A stretch of DNA of 64,000 nucleotides from Hyphomicrobiales bacterium (GCA_026400435.1 JAPLOZ010000011.1:1-64000); one strand, 5' to 3'; shown: positions 18,878 through 28,600, counted from the stretch's first letter. Numbers and translations are program-made. Notes: generated from the letters alone by a model not told the origin.

Positions 18878-19359
18878 GGCGTCTTGTCCGGTTCGAAAGC
18901 TGGCTGGGTGTAATCATAGTCGGCGACAAGAGTGACCCTGCCCTTCCATATCCCAAAGAGAGGATGATCAGGTTTTTGCGATCGTTCTCCCGCATTGCTG
19001 CCTTCATAGGGTGCCTGCGTTGCTTCTGCGAGGCCTGATGTATCATGGCCAGCCAGTGTCCGAATGTTCACGCGGGAATAACCTTCCGGCCAGCCCTCCA
19101 AGCTGAAATCCACCTTCTTGTCAGCCAGATCGACATTTGAAGTACGGTAACTCGCGCGCATCCAAGCGCGTGCCTGGCTGTGGCCGCTTGGGCTGTTGCT
19201 CCACCATTCCTCGCGTTTTCGGGCCGACGGTGGGAGGGGCGCCCCAACTATCGCTTCGATTTCGGCAAAGGACAGGGTGAGTCGTCCCTGCCCGGAGAAA
19301 AGCAGGTACTCAAACAGTGGGTGATACTTCGTTCCTTCAGTCATGCTGAAACGTACCAT
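18874..19359 (-). CDS. Putative antitoxin: DUF7662-like N-terminus plus toxin-binding tail
   Basis: 161 aa. Residues 11-86 (HPLFEYLLFSG, LTLSFAEIEAIVGAPLPPSA, the EEWWSN segment and SQARAWMRASYRT) resemble the small DUF7662 domain. Residues 131-157 (DHPLFGIWKGRVTLV, then DYTQPAFE) resemble the C-terminal neutralising tail of VapB-type antitoxins (HPLFG-x-MKG-T-T-x-DLTEP pattern). No AbrB, RHH or Phd DNA-binding domain is visible, so the DUF7662-like part may bind DNA or another ligand. The start is ATG 19359, or ATG 19344 five codons on. The stop overlaps the toxin start by 4 nt. The antitoxin role is inferred from context plus the tail. Confidence 0.72.
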   Translation of the reverse strand: MVRFSMTEGTKYHPLFEYLLFSGQGRLTLSFAEIEAIVGAPLPPSARKREEWWSNSPSGHSQARAWMRASYRTSNVDLADKKVDFSLEGWPEGYSRVNIRTLAGHDTSGLAEATQAPYEGSNAGERSQKPDHPLFGIWKGRVTLVADYDYTQPAFEPDKTP

Positions 19360-19368
19360 CAGTTCGCC

Positions 19369-19391
19369 GGTATACCAATAGTATCTTACTA
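19369..19391 (-). promoter_or_regulatory. Candidate operator/promoter of the toxin-antitoxin genes
   Basis: Two adjacent palindromes: GGTATACC (19369-19376) and TAGTA-TCT-TACTA (19379-19391), immediately upstream of the antitoxin start and overlapping the end of the ligase gene. On the minus strand the second contains a -10-like GATACT. Type II antitoxins commonly bind such repeats. Confidence 0.5.
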
Positions 19392-19399
19392 CCTATGGC

Positions 19400-20770
19400 T
19401 CAATACCTCTCAAACCCTCTGTGCAGTTCCCAGTCGGTGATGCGACGGTCGTATTCGAACTGCTCCCACTCGGCGGTGTTGACGTAGTGGTCGACCACAT
19501 CGTCGCCGAGGGCGGCGCGCAGCATCTTCGATTTCGCCAGGCTTTCGGTCGCGGCGCGCAGCGTCTTGGGGATTTCCGGCGTGCGGCTTGCCTTATATGC
19601 GTCGCCCTCAAAAGGCTTCTGCAACTCCAGCTTCTCATCGAGGCCTGCGAGCCCGGCGGCGATGAGCGCCGCGAAGGCAAGGTAGGGGTTGAGGTCGGCG
19701 CCGCCGATGCGGCACTCCATGCGCACGCCCTTGGTGCCTTCGCCGCAGAGCCGGAAGCCCGCCGTACGGTTGTCGCGACTCCAGATGATGCGGGTCGGCG
19801 CCCAGGTAGCGACCTGGAAGCGCTTGTATGAATTGACGAAGGGCGCGAGGAACCAGGTGTATTCACGCGCATATTTGATCTGGCCCGCGGCCCAGCTCTG
19901 GCCGATCTTCGACAGGCCCCATGGCCCCTTCTTGTCGAGGAACAGCGGCGTCTTCTTATCGGCGCTCCACAGCGAGTTGTGGATGTGGCTGGAATTGCCG
20001 GCGAGGCCGTAATTGTACTTCGCCATGAAGGTGATCGCCTTGCCCATCTGGCCGGCGATCTCCTTGGCGCCATTCTTCAGGATGACGTGGCGGTCGGCCA
20101 TGTCGACGGCCTCGGCGTAGCGGACGTTGATCTCTTCCTGTCCCGGGCCCGCTTCCCCCTTGGAGTTCTCGATCGGAATTCCCGCCGCCTCCATCTCGTT
20201 GCGCAGGCGGCGCATCACGTCCTCTTCCTTGGTGGTGATGCCGATCAGGTAGTCGCCGATGTATGGTGATGCGGTCGACAGGCCCTGCCAGTGTTTTCCA
20301 CGCGCAGAATCATAGGTTTCGTTGAACAGGTAGAACTCGAGCTCGGAAGCGAAGTAGCCGACATAGCCGCGCTCCTTCAGCCGCGCGACCTGGCGCTTCA
20401 GGATGGCGCGCGGCGAATGCGGCAGGTCGTCATGCGTGTGATGATCCTGCAGGTCGCACAGAACCAGCGCTGTCTTTTCCAGCCACGGAACATTGCGGAT
20501 GGTCGCGAGGTCGGGCTTCATGACGAAGTCGCCATAGCCTTGCTCCCAGCTCGCCGCCTTGTAGCCCGGCACCGGCTCCATATCGATGTCGTTGGCCAGC
20601 AGATAGTTGCAGCCATGCGTCTCGTCGTAACCGCTCTCGACGAAGAACTTCGCCAGGAAACGTTTGCCGACCAGGCGGCCCTGCATGTCGACGGCGCACG
20701 CCAGCACCGTATCGATACCGCCTTCCGCAACTGCCTTCTTCAACTGATCGAATGTGAGGTTGCCGGCCAT
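19400..20770 (-). CDS. Glutamine synthetase-like gamma-glutamyl amine ligase
   Basis: 456 aa, class I/beta GS fold as in PuuA, IpuC and GlnA4, which ligate glutamate to amines rather than to ammonia. Visible: a GS beta-grasp N-terminus (DTVLACAVDMQGRLVGKRF), SELEFYLF and GEAGPGQEEINVRY (metal/glutamate ligands), GNSSHIHNSLW (ATP/metal), and NRTAGFRLCGEG with RMECRIGGADLNPYLA near the active-site arginines. The ATG at 20770 has GGAG 9-10 nt upstream; the TTG six bases earlier is not needed. It lacks the Tyr adenylylation loop of housekeeping GlnA. Neighbours suggest an amine or amino-alcohol substrate. Confidence 0.88.
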   Translation of the reverse strand: MAGNLTFDQLKKAVAEGGIDTVLACAVDMQGRLVGKRFLAKFFVESGYDETHGCNYLLANDIDMEPVPGYKAASWEQGYGDFVMKPDLATIRNVPWLEKTALVLCDLQDHHTHDDLPHSPRAILKRQVARLKERGYVGYFASELEFYLFNETYDSARGKHWQGLSTASPYIGDYLIGITTKEEDVMRRLRNEMEAAGIPIENSKGEAGPGQEEINVRYAEAVDMADRHVILKNGAKEIAGQMGKAITFMAKYNYGLAGNSSHIHNSLWSADKKTPLFLDKKGPWGLSKIGQSWAAGQIKYAREYTWFLAPFVNSYKRFQVATWAPTRIIWSRDNRTAGFRLCGEGTKGVRMECRIGGADLNPYLAFAALIAAGLAGLDEKLELQKPFEGDAYKASRTPEIPKTLRAATESLAKSKMLRAALGDDVVDHYVNTAEWEQFEYDRRITDWELHRGFERY

Positions 20771-20812
20771 TCGCAAATACTCCGCGCGGATCTTGCTTGG
20801 GTGTCAGGTGTC

Positions 20813-20842
20813 AAAATCCGGGGCCGGTGTTGCCGGCCCCGG
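20813..20842 (-). terminator. Intrinsic terminator-like hairpin after the permease
   Basis: Perfect 10-bp arms CCGGGGCCGG (20818-20827) and CCGGCCCCGG (20833-20842) with a 5-nt loop, then ATTTT on the minus strand, 15 nt after the permease stop. It separates the permease mRNA from the ligase gene or attenuates read-through. Confidence 0.75.
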
Positions 20843-20857
20843 AGAACGCAGTTCAGG

Positions 20858-22420
20858 TCAATTGCCGGTTTCGCCGACAGCCCGCTCAGCTGCCGCGATG
20901 ATGGCTTTGCGGGCTGCGATGCGGTCGCCGGTCGGCGGCCCCTCGAAGCGGCGCCGTTCGACGACGACCCACAGGATCAGCGCCAGGGCGAGGAACCCCA
21001 ACACGACGTAGAGCACTCGCTCGTTCGGCGGTGCGATTGCGATGAACAAGATCACCGCCATGCCAATGACGGAAAGCAAGGTGACCAGTTTGTAGACGCC
21101 GGCCGACATCGCCCATGGGCCGGGGTTTGGCCATTTCGGGCCACCGAAGGCAAGGACGCCCGCGATCAGAGGTACGGTGAACGACAAGAACAGGAACACC
21201 AGTGTTGAGTTCACCACGATGACGTAGATCGAGGTTTCGCCGACCTTGATGGTCATCGCCAGCACCACGTAGAGGATGCAGAGCACGGTCGCAGTCCAGA
21301 TCGCGTTGACCGGGGTACGATACTTCGGCGAGACGGTGGACAGGGCTTTTGAGCCGACCGGCACACCATCATCGCGCGAGAAGGCAAAGAGCATGCGGCT
21401 GGCCGAAGTGACGGTGGCAAGGCCGCAAAGCAGTTGCGCGATGAAGATGAAGAAATAGATCGCCAGTTTCAGCGCCGAGGGCAGAATCGCGTCCATTGTG
21501 GCAAAGAACATGCTCCAGCCCTGACCGGCGGCAACCGCCAGATCCGGAATGGCCAGCGTGATGGCGCAGATCATCACCCAACCGACGATCGATGACCAGA
21601 ACACCGAGGTCACGATGCCGCGCGGCACAGAGGTTGCGGCGTTCTTGGTTTCTTCCGAGGTATGCGCCGAGGCGTCATAGCCGGTGATGGTGTAGACCGG
21701 CAGCAGGAGGCAGAGCAGGAACAGATAACCCATGCTGTCGGATTGGGGGAAGACGTTGCCGCCCACCTCGCCGGAGTAGTTGGTGAAGGTCCACAGCCGC
21801 GAAATGTCGATGGCCGGCGCGAACATCAGGCAGGCCACGACCAGAACGGCCGTGGTGGCGAAAATGATGTAGCCCGAGATGTCGGTCAGGAAGGTGGTGG
21901 CCTTGATGCCGATGTGGTTGAAGATCGCCTGGATGACGGTGATGGCGGCGACGAACAGCACAACCTGCATGTCTGTGCCGGTGAAGCCGAACCAGCTGCC
22001 GAAGGTGCCGGCGAAGAAATAGGCGGTGCCGATGTTGATGGCGCCGAGCACCGTGATCAGGCCCAGCAAGTTGAGCCAGGCGGTGAGCCAGCCCCAGAAC
22101 CGGTTGCCGAGGATCGAACCCCAGTGATAAAGCCCGCCCGCTGTGGGGAAGGCCGAGGCGATTTGCGCCATCGACAGCGCGAACATGCCCGACAGGGTGC
22201 AGCCGACGATCCAGCCGATGCCGGCACCTGCGCCGCCGACTGACGAGATCGCCTGGGCAAAGGAATTGATTCCCCCCGACAGAATGCAGATGATCGAGAA
22301 CGAGATGGCGAAATTTGAAAACTTTGACATGGAACGCGAAAGCTCCTGCGCGTAACCCATGCCATGGAGGACTTTAAGGTCCTCATGGTGGTCTTTGTCC
22401 GAATATGCTTTCCCTACCAT
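20858..22420 (-). CDS. APC-family amino acid/amine permease
   Basis: 520 aa with about 12 transmembrane segments. The N-terminal segment SMSKFSNFAISFSIICILSG and the glycine-rich GAGAGIGWIVG (TM1-TM2) match the APC superfamily, close to GABA, choline or polyamine permeases; PuuP and ethanolamine permeases belong to the same superfamily. The ATG at 22420 has AGGGGAC upstream. Lies between the amidohydrolase and the gamma-glutamyl ligase on the same strand and is likely the primary uptake route for the amine, with the ABC importer as a second. Confidence 0.9.
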   Translation of the reverse strand: MVGKAYSDKDHHEDLKVLHGMGYAQELSRSMSKFSNFAISFSIICILSGGINSFAQAISSVGGAGAGIGWIVGCTLSGMFALSMAQIASAFPTAGGLYHWGSILGNRFWGWLTAWLNLLGLITVLGAINIGTAYFFAGTFGSWFGFTGTDMQVVLFVAAITVIQAIFNHIGIKATTFLTDISGYIIFATTAVLVVACLMFAPAIDISRLWTFTNYSGEVGGNVFPQSDSMGYLFLLCLLLPVYTITGYDASAHTSEETKNAATSVPRGIVTSVFWSSIVGWVMICAITLAIPDLAVAAGQGWSMFFATMDAILPSALKLAIYFFIFIAQLLCGLATVTSASRMLFAFSRDDGVPVGSKALSTVSPKYRTPVNAIWTATVLCILYVVLAMTIKVGETSIYVIVVNSTLVFLFLSFTVPLIAGVLAFGGPKWPNPGPWAMSAGVYKLVTLLSVIGMAVILFIAIAPPNERVLYVVLGFLALALILWVVVERRRFEGPPTGDRIAARKAIIAAAERAVGETGN

Positions 22421-22474
22421 TTTAACTGTCCCCTTTGTTTTGTTTGATTCAGCCGGCTGGCCAAACCTCTGTTG

Positions 22475-23275
22475 CTAGCCCGGCACCACGCTCCCCGTGC
22501 CACTATCGAGACCAGCCAAGATATCCGTCAGCAGAAGCGCCCATTTGCGCTGCCCCGCTTCGTCTTTTATTTCTTCGTTGCGGATTTCGATCATCGCGCA
22601 AGGCAGGCCATGCGCGCGGGCATGCCGTTCAAGCGTGAAATACACGCGATCGGCGGGCGAATAGGGCTGGTTGTCGCCAACCGTCAGGTTGCCGGCGCTT
22701 TCGAGCGCGGCAATCAACGGCGCGGATAGCCGCTCGTCGTCGTCATGCAGGATGCCGATCTGCCATGGCCGGGCGACGCCCTTGTAAATGGGCGTGAAGG
22801 AATGGATCGTCACCAGCCACGTCTCGCGGCCAGCCGCCAGTCGCTCGGCGACGAGATCGTCGATCGTCGCGTGGAATGGCTGCCAGGACAGCGCGATGCG
22901 CTGGGCGCGCTGCTTTTCGGTGAGCGTGGCATTGCCCGGGATCGGCGTGGTTTCGCTGATCGGTGGGATCAGGTCCGGCGCATCCAGGGGGCGGTTGCAG
23001 TCGATCAAAAGGCGCGACATGCCGGCTTGCACGAGCGTCGCGTCGAGCCGGTCAGCCATTTTCAGGCAGACGGGCAAAGCGCCCGGATCCCACGCGATGT
23101 GACGCTGCAGGTCGGCATCGGCGAGGCCGAGCGTCCCGTACTGAGGGGGGAGGTAATTCGTCGCGTGTTCGCAGATCAGCACGACAGGCGAGGTCCCGGC
23201 GCGGTTCGTCACACGCACCAAACCCTCCCCGACGGAGCCTTCACGAGCGCGTATTGCCTGTCCTGCGACCAGCAT
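22475..23275 (-). CDS. N-formylglutamate amidohydrolase family protein
   Basis: 266 aa. The zinc amidohydrolase motifs LICEHATNYLPP (about 33-44), LIDCNRPLDAPD and TIHSFTP identify the FGase family (HutG2-like). The family cleaves N-formyl-glutamate; related members cleave gamma-linked glutamyl or N-acyl amides. The ATG at 23275 has AGGGGAC upstream. It is first in the minus-strand cluster and diverges from the RpiR regulator. No hut genes are near, so release of glutamate from a gamma-glutamyl product is an alternative role (inference). Confidence 0.86.
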   Translation of the reverse strand: MLVAGQAIRAREGSVGEGLVRVTNRAGTSPVVLICEHATNYLPPQYGTLGLADADLQRHIAWDPGALPVCLKMADRLDATLVQAGMSRLLIDCNRPLDAPDLIPPISETTPIPGNATLTEKQRAQRIALSWQPFHATIDDLVAERLAAGRETWLVTIHSFTPIYKGVARPWQIGILHDDDERLSAPLIAALESAGNLTVGDNQPYSPADRVYFTLERHARAHGLPCAMIEIRNEEIKDEAGQRKWALLLTDILAGLDSGTGSVVPG

Positions 23276-23428
23276 CAGGTCCCCTGCAAGCGCTGTATCT
23301 TACGATACGTTTTTTATTTCGTTGCGCTCGTCTGGATGATTTCATACATCTTTGCCGGCTTTGTCAAACATGTTCTTGTGGCGCACAGCAGAGGGAGGCC
23401 GCCGGGGAGATCGCTGGCGGGAAGGATC

Positions 23429-24256
23429 ATGGCGCATGGCGTCGCCGAGCTCATTTCCGATCGGATCGACACGATGCCTGCCGGCGAGCGCCGCGCGGCG
23501 CAGGCGCTGGTGGCCAACTATCCGGTGATCGGCCTGAAGACGGTGGCGGAGTTTTCGCAGGCGGCCGGCGTCAGTTCGCCAACGATCCTGCGCTTCGTGG
23601 CGCGGCTCGGATTCCAGAACTATCCGGAGTTCCAGGCGGCGCTGCAGGACGAACTGGCCGCGCAGCTGCAGTCCCCTGCGTCCCGCGCGGGACAGCCGCA
23701 GCCGTCCAGGCAGGGCAGGACGCCGGCGACCGTCGAGGCGACACTGGAAAACATCCGCGAGACCTTCCGCCATGTGTCGGCAAAGCAGATCGCCGATATC
23801 GTCGCGCTGCTTGCCCAGCCGAAGGCCGACGTGTTTCTCGTCGGCGGCCGCTTCACCGATCCGGTGGCGCGTTACATGGCAGCTCACCTCACCATCATAC
23901 GGCCGCGCGTGCAGCATCTTGTGGGTCAGGAGAGCAACTGGCGGGACCGGCTGATCGACATGGGCAAGCGCGACGTCGTCATGATCTTCGACATTCGCCG
24001 CTACCAGGAGAGCCTGTTGCGTTTCGCCGAAAAAGCCCACCAGCGCGGCGTGCACATCATCCTATTCACCGACCAGTGGCTGTCGCCGATCGCGCGTTTC
24101 GCACGCCATGTCGTCGCAGGCAGAACGGCTGTGCCGTCGCCGTGGGATTCTTCCGCCGCGCTGTTCGTCGTGGCGGAGATGCTGATCGGCGAACTGACGC
24201 GGCGGTTGGAATCCGAAAGCGCGCGCCGGATCCGCGAGATGGAAAACCTGCGCTGA
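23429..24256 (+). CDS. MurR/RpiR-family transcriptional regulator
   Basis: 275 aa: N-terminal HTH_6 (about 1-80, LKTVAEFSQAAGVSSPTILRFVARLGF with recognition helix) and a C-terminal SIS sugar/phosphate-binding domain (about 115-260, VFLVGGRFTDPVARYMA and VVMIFDIRRY). The ATG at 23429 is preceded by AAGGA at 5 nt; earlier in-frame codons lie in the divergent gene. It probably controls the divergent catabolic cluster, from which it is separated by 153 nt. The ligand may not be a sugar, because RpiR-like regulators also serve amine genes. Confidence 0.9.
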   Translation: MAHGVAELISDRIDTMPAGERRAAQALVANYPVIGLKTVAEFSQAAGVSSPTILRFVARLGFQNYPEFQAALQDELAAQLQSPASRAGQPQPSRQGRTPATVEATLENIRETFRHVSAKQIADIVALLAQPKADVFLVGGRFTDPVARYMAAHLTIIRPRVQHLVGQESNWRDRLIDMGKRDVVMIFDIRRYQESLLRFAEKAHQRGVHIILFTDQWLSPIARFARHVVAGRTAVPSPWDSSAALFVVAEMLIGELTRRLESESARRIREMENLR

Positions 24257-24445
24257 ACAAGCTTTTGTGAACAAGGCCTTGGCGGGCGGCAGATGCCCCA
24301 ACCTTACCGGGATTTAATGATATTGCGGGTGCGCCGCAGCCGTGAAATTGTCATAACACCCACATAGGGATTCACTGTCGGCACGGTGAACCGCGTCGCG
24401 ATATGTACACATGCGACCGACGTCGCACCCCCGCCCGGAGCATCA

Positions 24446-25609
24446 ATGGCAGCCTGGAAACAGATCGTGATTGCGCTTGTCATGCTCGCCGTGGCGATGG
24501 GCGTGTGGGTCAAGTTCTTTCCGGGAGCATCCGAGGTTCTCGCCGGCTGGGACATCAACTGGCCGGGAAGCGTCGTCGCCGCGCGACCCTCGGCCCCGGC
24601 GGGAGCGCAGCAATCGAGGAGTGGCGCCGGCCCACGCACGGCAGTCGTTACCGCGCAGGTCACGAGCTCGGTGATCAACGACAGGCTTTCTGCGATAGGC
24701 ACCGGGCGCGCCAACAACTCCGTCACCGTGAAACCATACACGGCGGGCCGCGTGACGGGCCTCGAGGTCGAGTCAGGCCAACGCGTCGAGGCGGGCACTG
24801 TAATCGCAATGCTCGATTCCGAAGTCGAGCAGATCGCGCTCGACCGCGCCCGGATCGCACTCGCCGACTCCGAGGCAAGGCTCGAGCGCATCCGCTCGCT
24901 GAAGATCGCCAACACCGCCACACAGGTGCAGGTCACCGATGCCGAACTTGTCGTTGGCAATGCGAAGCTGGCGTTGCGCGATGCGCAGCTCAATCTGGAC
25001 CGGCGGTCCGTCACCGCGCCGATCGAAGGGATCGTCGGCATCCTGCCGGTCGAGGCGGGCAACTATGTCACTACCGACACCGTGGTCGCGACGATCGACG
25101 ACCGATCGCGCATCAAGATCGACTTCTACGTGCCGGAGCGCTTCGCCGCCAACATGGCTGTCGGGGGGCTGCTCAACGCTTCGCCCATCGCACGGCCTGA
25201 AGAAGTGATCGAGGGTTCCGTCAGCGCGGTCGACAACCGCGTCGACGACAAGAGCCGGACATTGCTGGTGCAGGCCTCGATCCCCAACGACAAGGACACG
25301 CTGCGCGCCGGCATGTCGTTTCGCGTCGAGGTGCGTTTTCCGGGAGATACCTACCCCTCGGTCGATCCGCTGGCCATCCAGTGGGGAACAGACGGCGCTT
25401 TCGTGTGGGTCATCCGCGACGGCAAAGCCAAGCGGACGCCAGTCCGGATCGTCCAGCGCAACACCGAAAACGTGCTTATCGCGGCCGAGGGCATCGGCGC
25501 CGGCGATACGGTCGTGACCGAAGGAGTCCACGTCGTGCGCGAAGGCGCCGACGTGCTGGTCGCCAAGAGCGATCCCGCCGCGCCGGCGGCTGCCGGCAAC
25601 GGGTCTTAG
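24446..25609 (+). CDS. RND efflux periplasmic adaptor (membrane fusion protein)
   Basis: 387 aa. One N-terminal membrane helix (about 4-22), then a biotinyl-lipoyl half-motif (VKPYTAGRVTGLEVESGQRVEAG), an alpha-hairpin (about 115-170), the matching lipoyl half (APIEGIVGILPVEAGNYV) and beta-barrel/membrane-proximal domains. HlyD/MexA type, tethered in the periplasm. The ATG at 24446 has GGAG 6 nt upstream; an upstream GTG would delay the membrane anchor by 20 residues. Twelve bases separate it from the pump gene. No TolC-type outer-membrane gene is adjacent. Confidence 0.93.
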   Translation: MAAWKQIVIALVMLAVAMGVWVKFFPGASEVLAGWDINWPGSVVAARPSAPAGAQQSRSGAGPRTAVVTAQVTSSVINDRLSAIGTGRANNSVTVKPYTAGRVTGLEVESGQRVEAGTVIAMLDSEVEQIALDRARIALADSEARLERIRSLKIANTATQVQVTDAELVVGNAKLALRDAQLNLDRRSVTAPIEGIVGILPVEAGNYVTTDTVVATIDDRSRIKIDFYVPERFAANMAVGGLLNASPIARPEEVIEGSVSAVDNRVDDKSRTLLVQASIPNDKDTLRAGMSFRVEVRFPGDTYPSVDPLAIQWGTDGAFVWVIRDGKAKRTPVRIVQRNTENVLIAAEGIGAGDTVVTEGVHVVREGADVLVAKSDPAAPAAAGNGS

Positions 25610-25620
25610 AAGGGCTGCGG

Positions 25621-28600
25621 ATGTCGGAAGCAGGCAGCGCCCATCCCGAAGCCGGCATGACGGCACTGTTCGTGCGCCGTCCGATCCTGGCCTTCGTGCT
25701 CAACACGCTGATCGTGGTCGCCGGGCTCGCCGCCCTGTTCGGCGTCGAAGTGCGCGAATTGCCCGACGTCGACCGCCCGGTCATCACCATCACCGCCGAC
25801 TACGACGGGGCAGCCGCCGAGACGATCGACCGCGAACTCACCGCCGTCCTTGAGAGCGCAGTGTCGCGGGTCTCCGGCGTAAAGTCGATCACGTCGTCTT
25901 CGTCCTACGCGCGCAGCCGCGTCACGGTCGAGTTCAACGATGGCGTCGACCTCGATGTCGCGGCCTCGGACATGCGCGACGCGGTCGGCCGCGTCGCCAA
26001 CCAGCTTCCCGACGACGCTGATCCGCCCCGCATCGTCAAGGCTGACGCCAATGCCGACGCCGTGATGCGGCTTGCCGTCACCTCGGACACACTGTCGGTG
26101 GAGGACATGACGATCCTGGTCGAGGACCAGGTCGTCGATACGCTCTCGGCGGTTCCTGGTGTCGCCGACGTGCAGGCCTATGGCGACCGCGACAAGATAT
26201 TCCGCATCGACATCGACCAGTCGAAGCTCGCCAGCCTCGGCTTGACGATCGCCGACATGCGCAATGCGCTGTCGTCCATCGCGCTCGACACACCGGCCGG
26301 CGCACTGACCACGACCGACCAGAACATCATCGTGCGTGCCACCGCCGACGTCACCACGCCCGAGGCGTTCGAGGCGCTGATGATCGGAGACCAGAACCGG
26401 CTCGGCGACGTGGCGACGGTGACCCTTGGGCCCGACGTCGCGCAATCCGCGCTGCGCTCCGACGGGAAGACGGGCATCGGGCTCGGCATCATCAGGCAGG
26501 CAGAGTCCAACACGCTCGACATTTCCGATGGCGTGCGCGCGGCGGTCGCCAGCATCCAGAAGACCCTGCCGGAGGGCATGAGCATTCGCGTCACCAGCGA
26601 CGATGCCGTTTTCGTGCGCGGCGCCGTCCACGAGGTCGAGATCGCCTTGATGATCTCTGTCTCGATCGTGCTATTGGTCATCTATGTGTTCCTGCTAGAC
26701 CTCAGGGCGACGCTCATTCCCGGGCTGGCGCTGCCGGTGGCGCTGATCGGCACTGTCGCGGCGATCTACCTGGTCGGCTTCTCGATCAACATTCTGACCC
26801 TGCTCGCGCTGGTGCTGGCGACCGGGCTGGTCGTCGACGACACGATCGTGGTGTTGGAAAACATCGTGCGCCGGCGCAACGAGGGCATGGGGCCGCGCGC
26901 CGCCGCGGTGCTCGGCACGCAGGAAGTTTTCTTCGCCGTGGTGGCGACCACCGCCACGCTGGTCGCAGTCTTCGTGCCGCTTTCGTTCCTGCCCGGCCAG
27001 ACCGGCGGCCTGTTCCGCGAGTTCGGTTTCGTGCTTGCAATCGCCGTTATCCTTTCCTGCGTGGTAGCTCTTTCGCTGTGCCCGATGCTGGCTTCGCGCA
27101 TGCTGACGGCGCATGCCGGCGAGCACCACGGCGGCGTCATGGGGTCGATCGGCGGATGGCTGGCCGCCGTTTACCGCCGGAGCCTGCACGCCTGCCTCGG
27201 CGCGCCGCTGATCGTGGTGCTGTTTTCGGCGCTGCTTGCCGCCGCTGCGTGGGGCGCCTTCGGGCTGATACGGCAGGAATTGACGCCCAGTGAGGACCGC
27301 TCGCTCGCCATGCTGCGCATCAGCGCGCCGCAGGGCGTGAGCCTCGACTACACGACCCAGCAGCTCAAGCGGATCGAGCAACTCATCCAGCCGCTCAGGG
27401 ACTCGGGTGAAATCCAGGCGACCTTCGCCAACGCAGGGCAGGGCGGCTCGGTCAACAGCGCCTTCATGGTGATGGCGCTGGCGCCGTGGGACGAGCGCAA
27501 GCGCTCGCAGCAGGAGATCATGGCCGACATCGTCAGGCTTGTCGCAGAGGTGCCCGGCGTGCGCGCCTTCCCGGTCACGCCCAACAGCCTGGGCATCCGC
27601 GGCGCTGGCAACGGACTGCAGTTCGCGGTCATCGGCTCGAACGGCTATGCCGACCTCGGCGCCGCCGCCAACGGCATCATCGCCGAGATGGAGAAGGATC
27701 CGCGCTTCCAGCAGCCGCGGCTGTCGACCGACGCGACGCAGCCGCAGCTTTCCGTATCGATCAACCGGGAGCGAGCATCCGATCTCGGCATCGACATCGC
27801 CGGCCTTTCGAGCGCCATTCAGGCCATGCTCGACGGCAACCAGATCGACGAGGTTTTCATCAACGACCGCTCCTATGCCGTGAAGCTGGTCTCCACCTCA
27901 AATCCGATCAACGATCCGACCGACATGGAGAACATCTTCCTCAAGACCACCTACGGGCGCTTCGTGCCGCTCGCCTCCATCGCGACGCTGACGGAGAAGG
28001 CGGTGCCGCCTTCGCTGACGCGGGAGCAGCAGTTGCGGTCGGTCGCCGTGACCACCAACCTCGCGCCCGACTTCGCGCTCGGCGACGCGCTGATGCGCGT
28101 CCAGGAAATCGCCGCGCCGCTTGTCCCGCCCGGCAGCCGCATCCTGCCGCTCGCGGAAGCGGCGACGCTCGGCGAATCCAACAGCGCCATGACGACCGTG
28201 TTCGGTTTCGCGCTGGTCATCATCCTGCTGGTGCTCGCGGCACAGTTTGAAAGTTTCGTCAGCGCGGTCATCATCATGGCAACCGTGCCGCTCGGCGTTG
28301 CATGCGCCATACTTGCGCTGCTGATCACCGGAACCAGCCTGAATGCGTACAGCCAGATCGGCCTGGTGATGATGGTTGGCATCATGGCCAAGAACGGCAT
28401 CCTGATCGTCGAGTTCGCCAACCAGCTTCGCGATCGCGGCATGGATGTTCGCCAGGCAATCGAGGAAGCGGCCAACATCCGGCTGCGCCCGGTCGTGATG
28501 ACCATGATCTGCACCGTGCTCGGAGGCCTGCCGCTGGTTCTGGCGTCTGGAGCCGGCGCGGAGGCACGCATCGCGCTCGGGTGGGTGATTGTTGGCGGGC

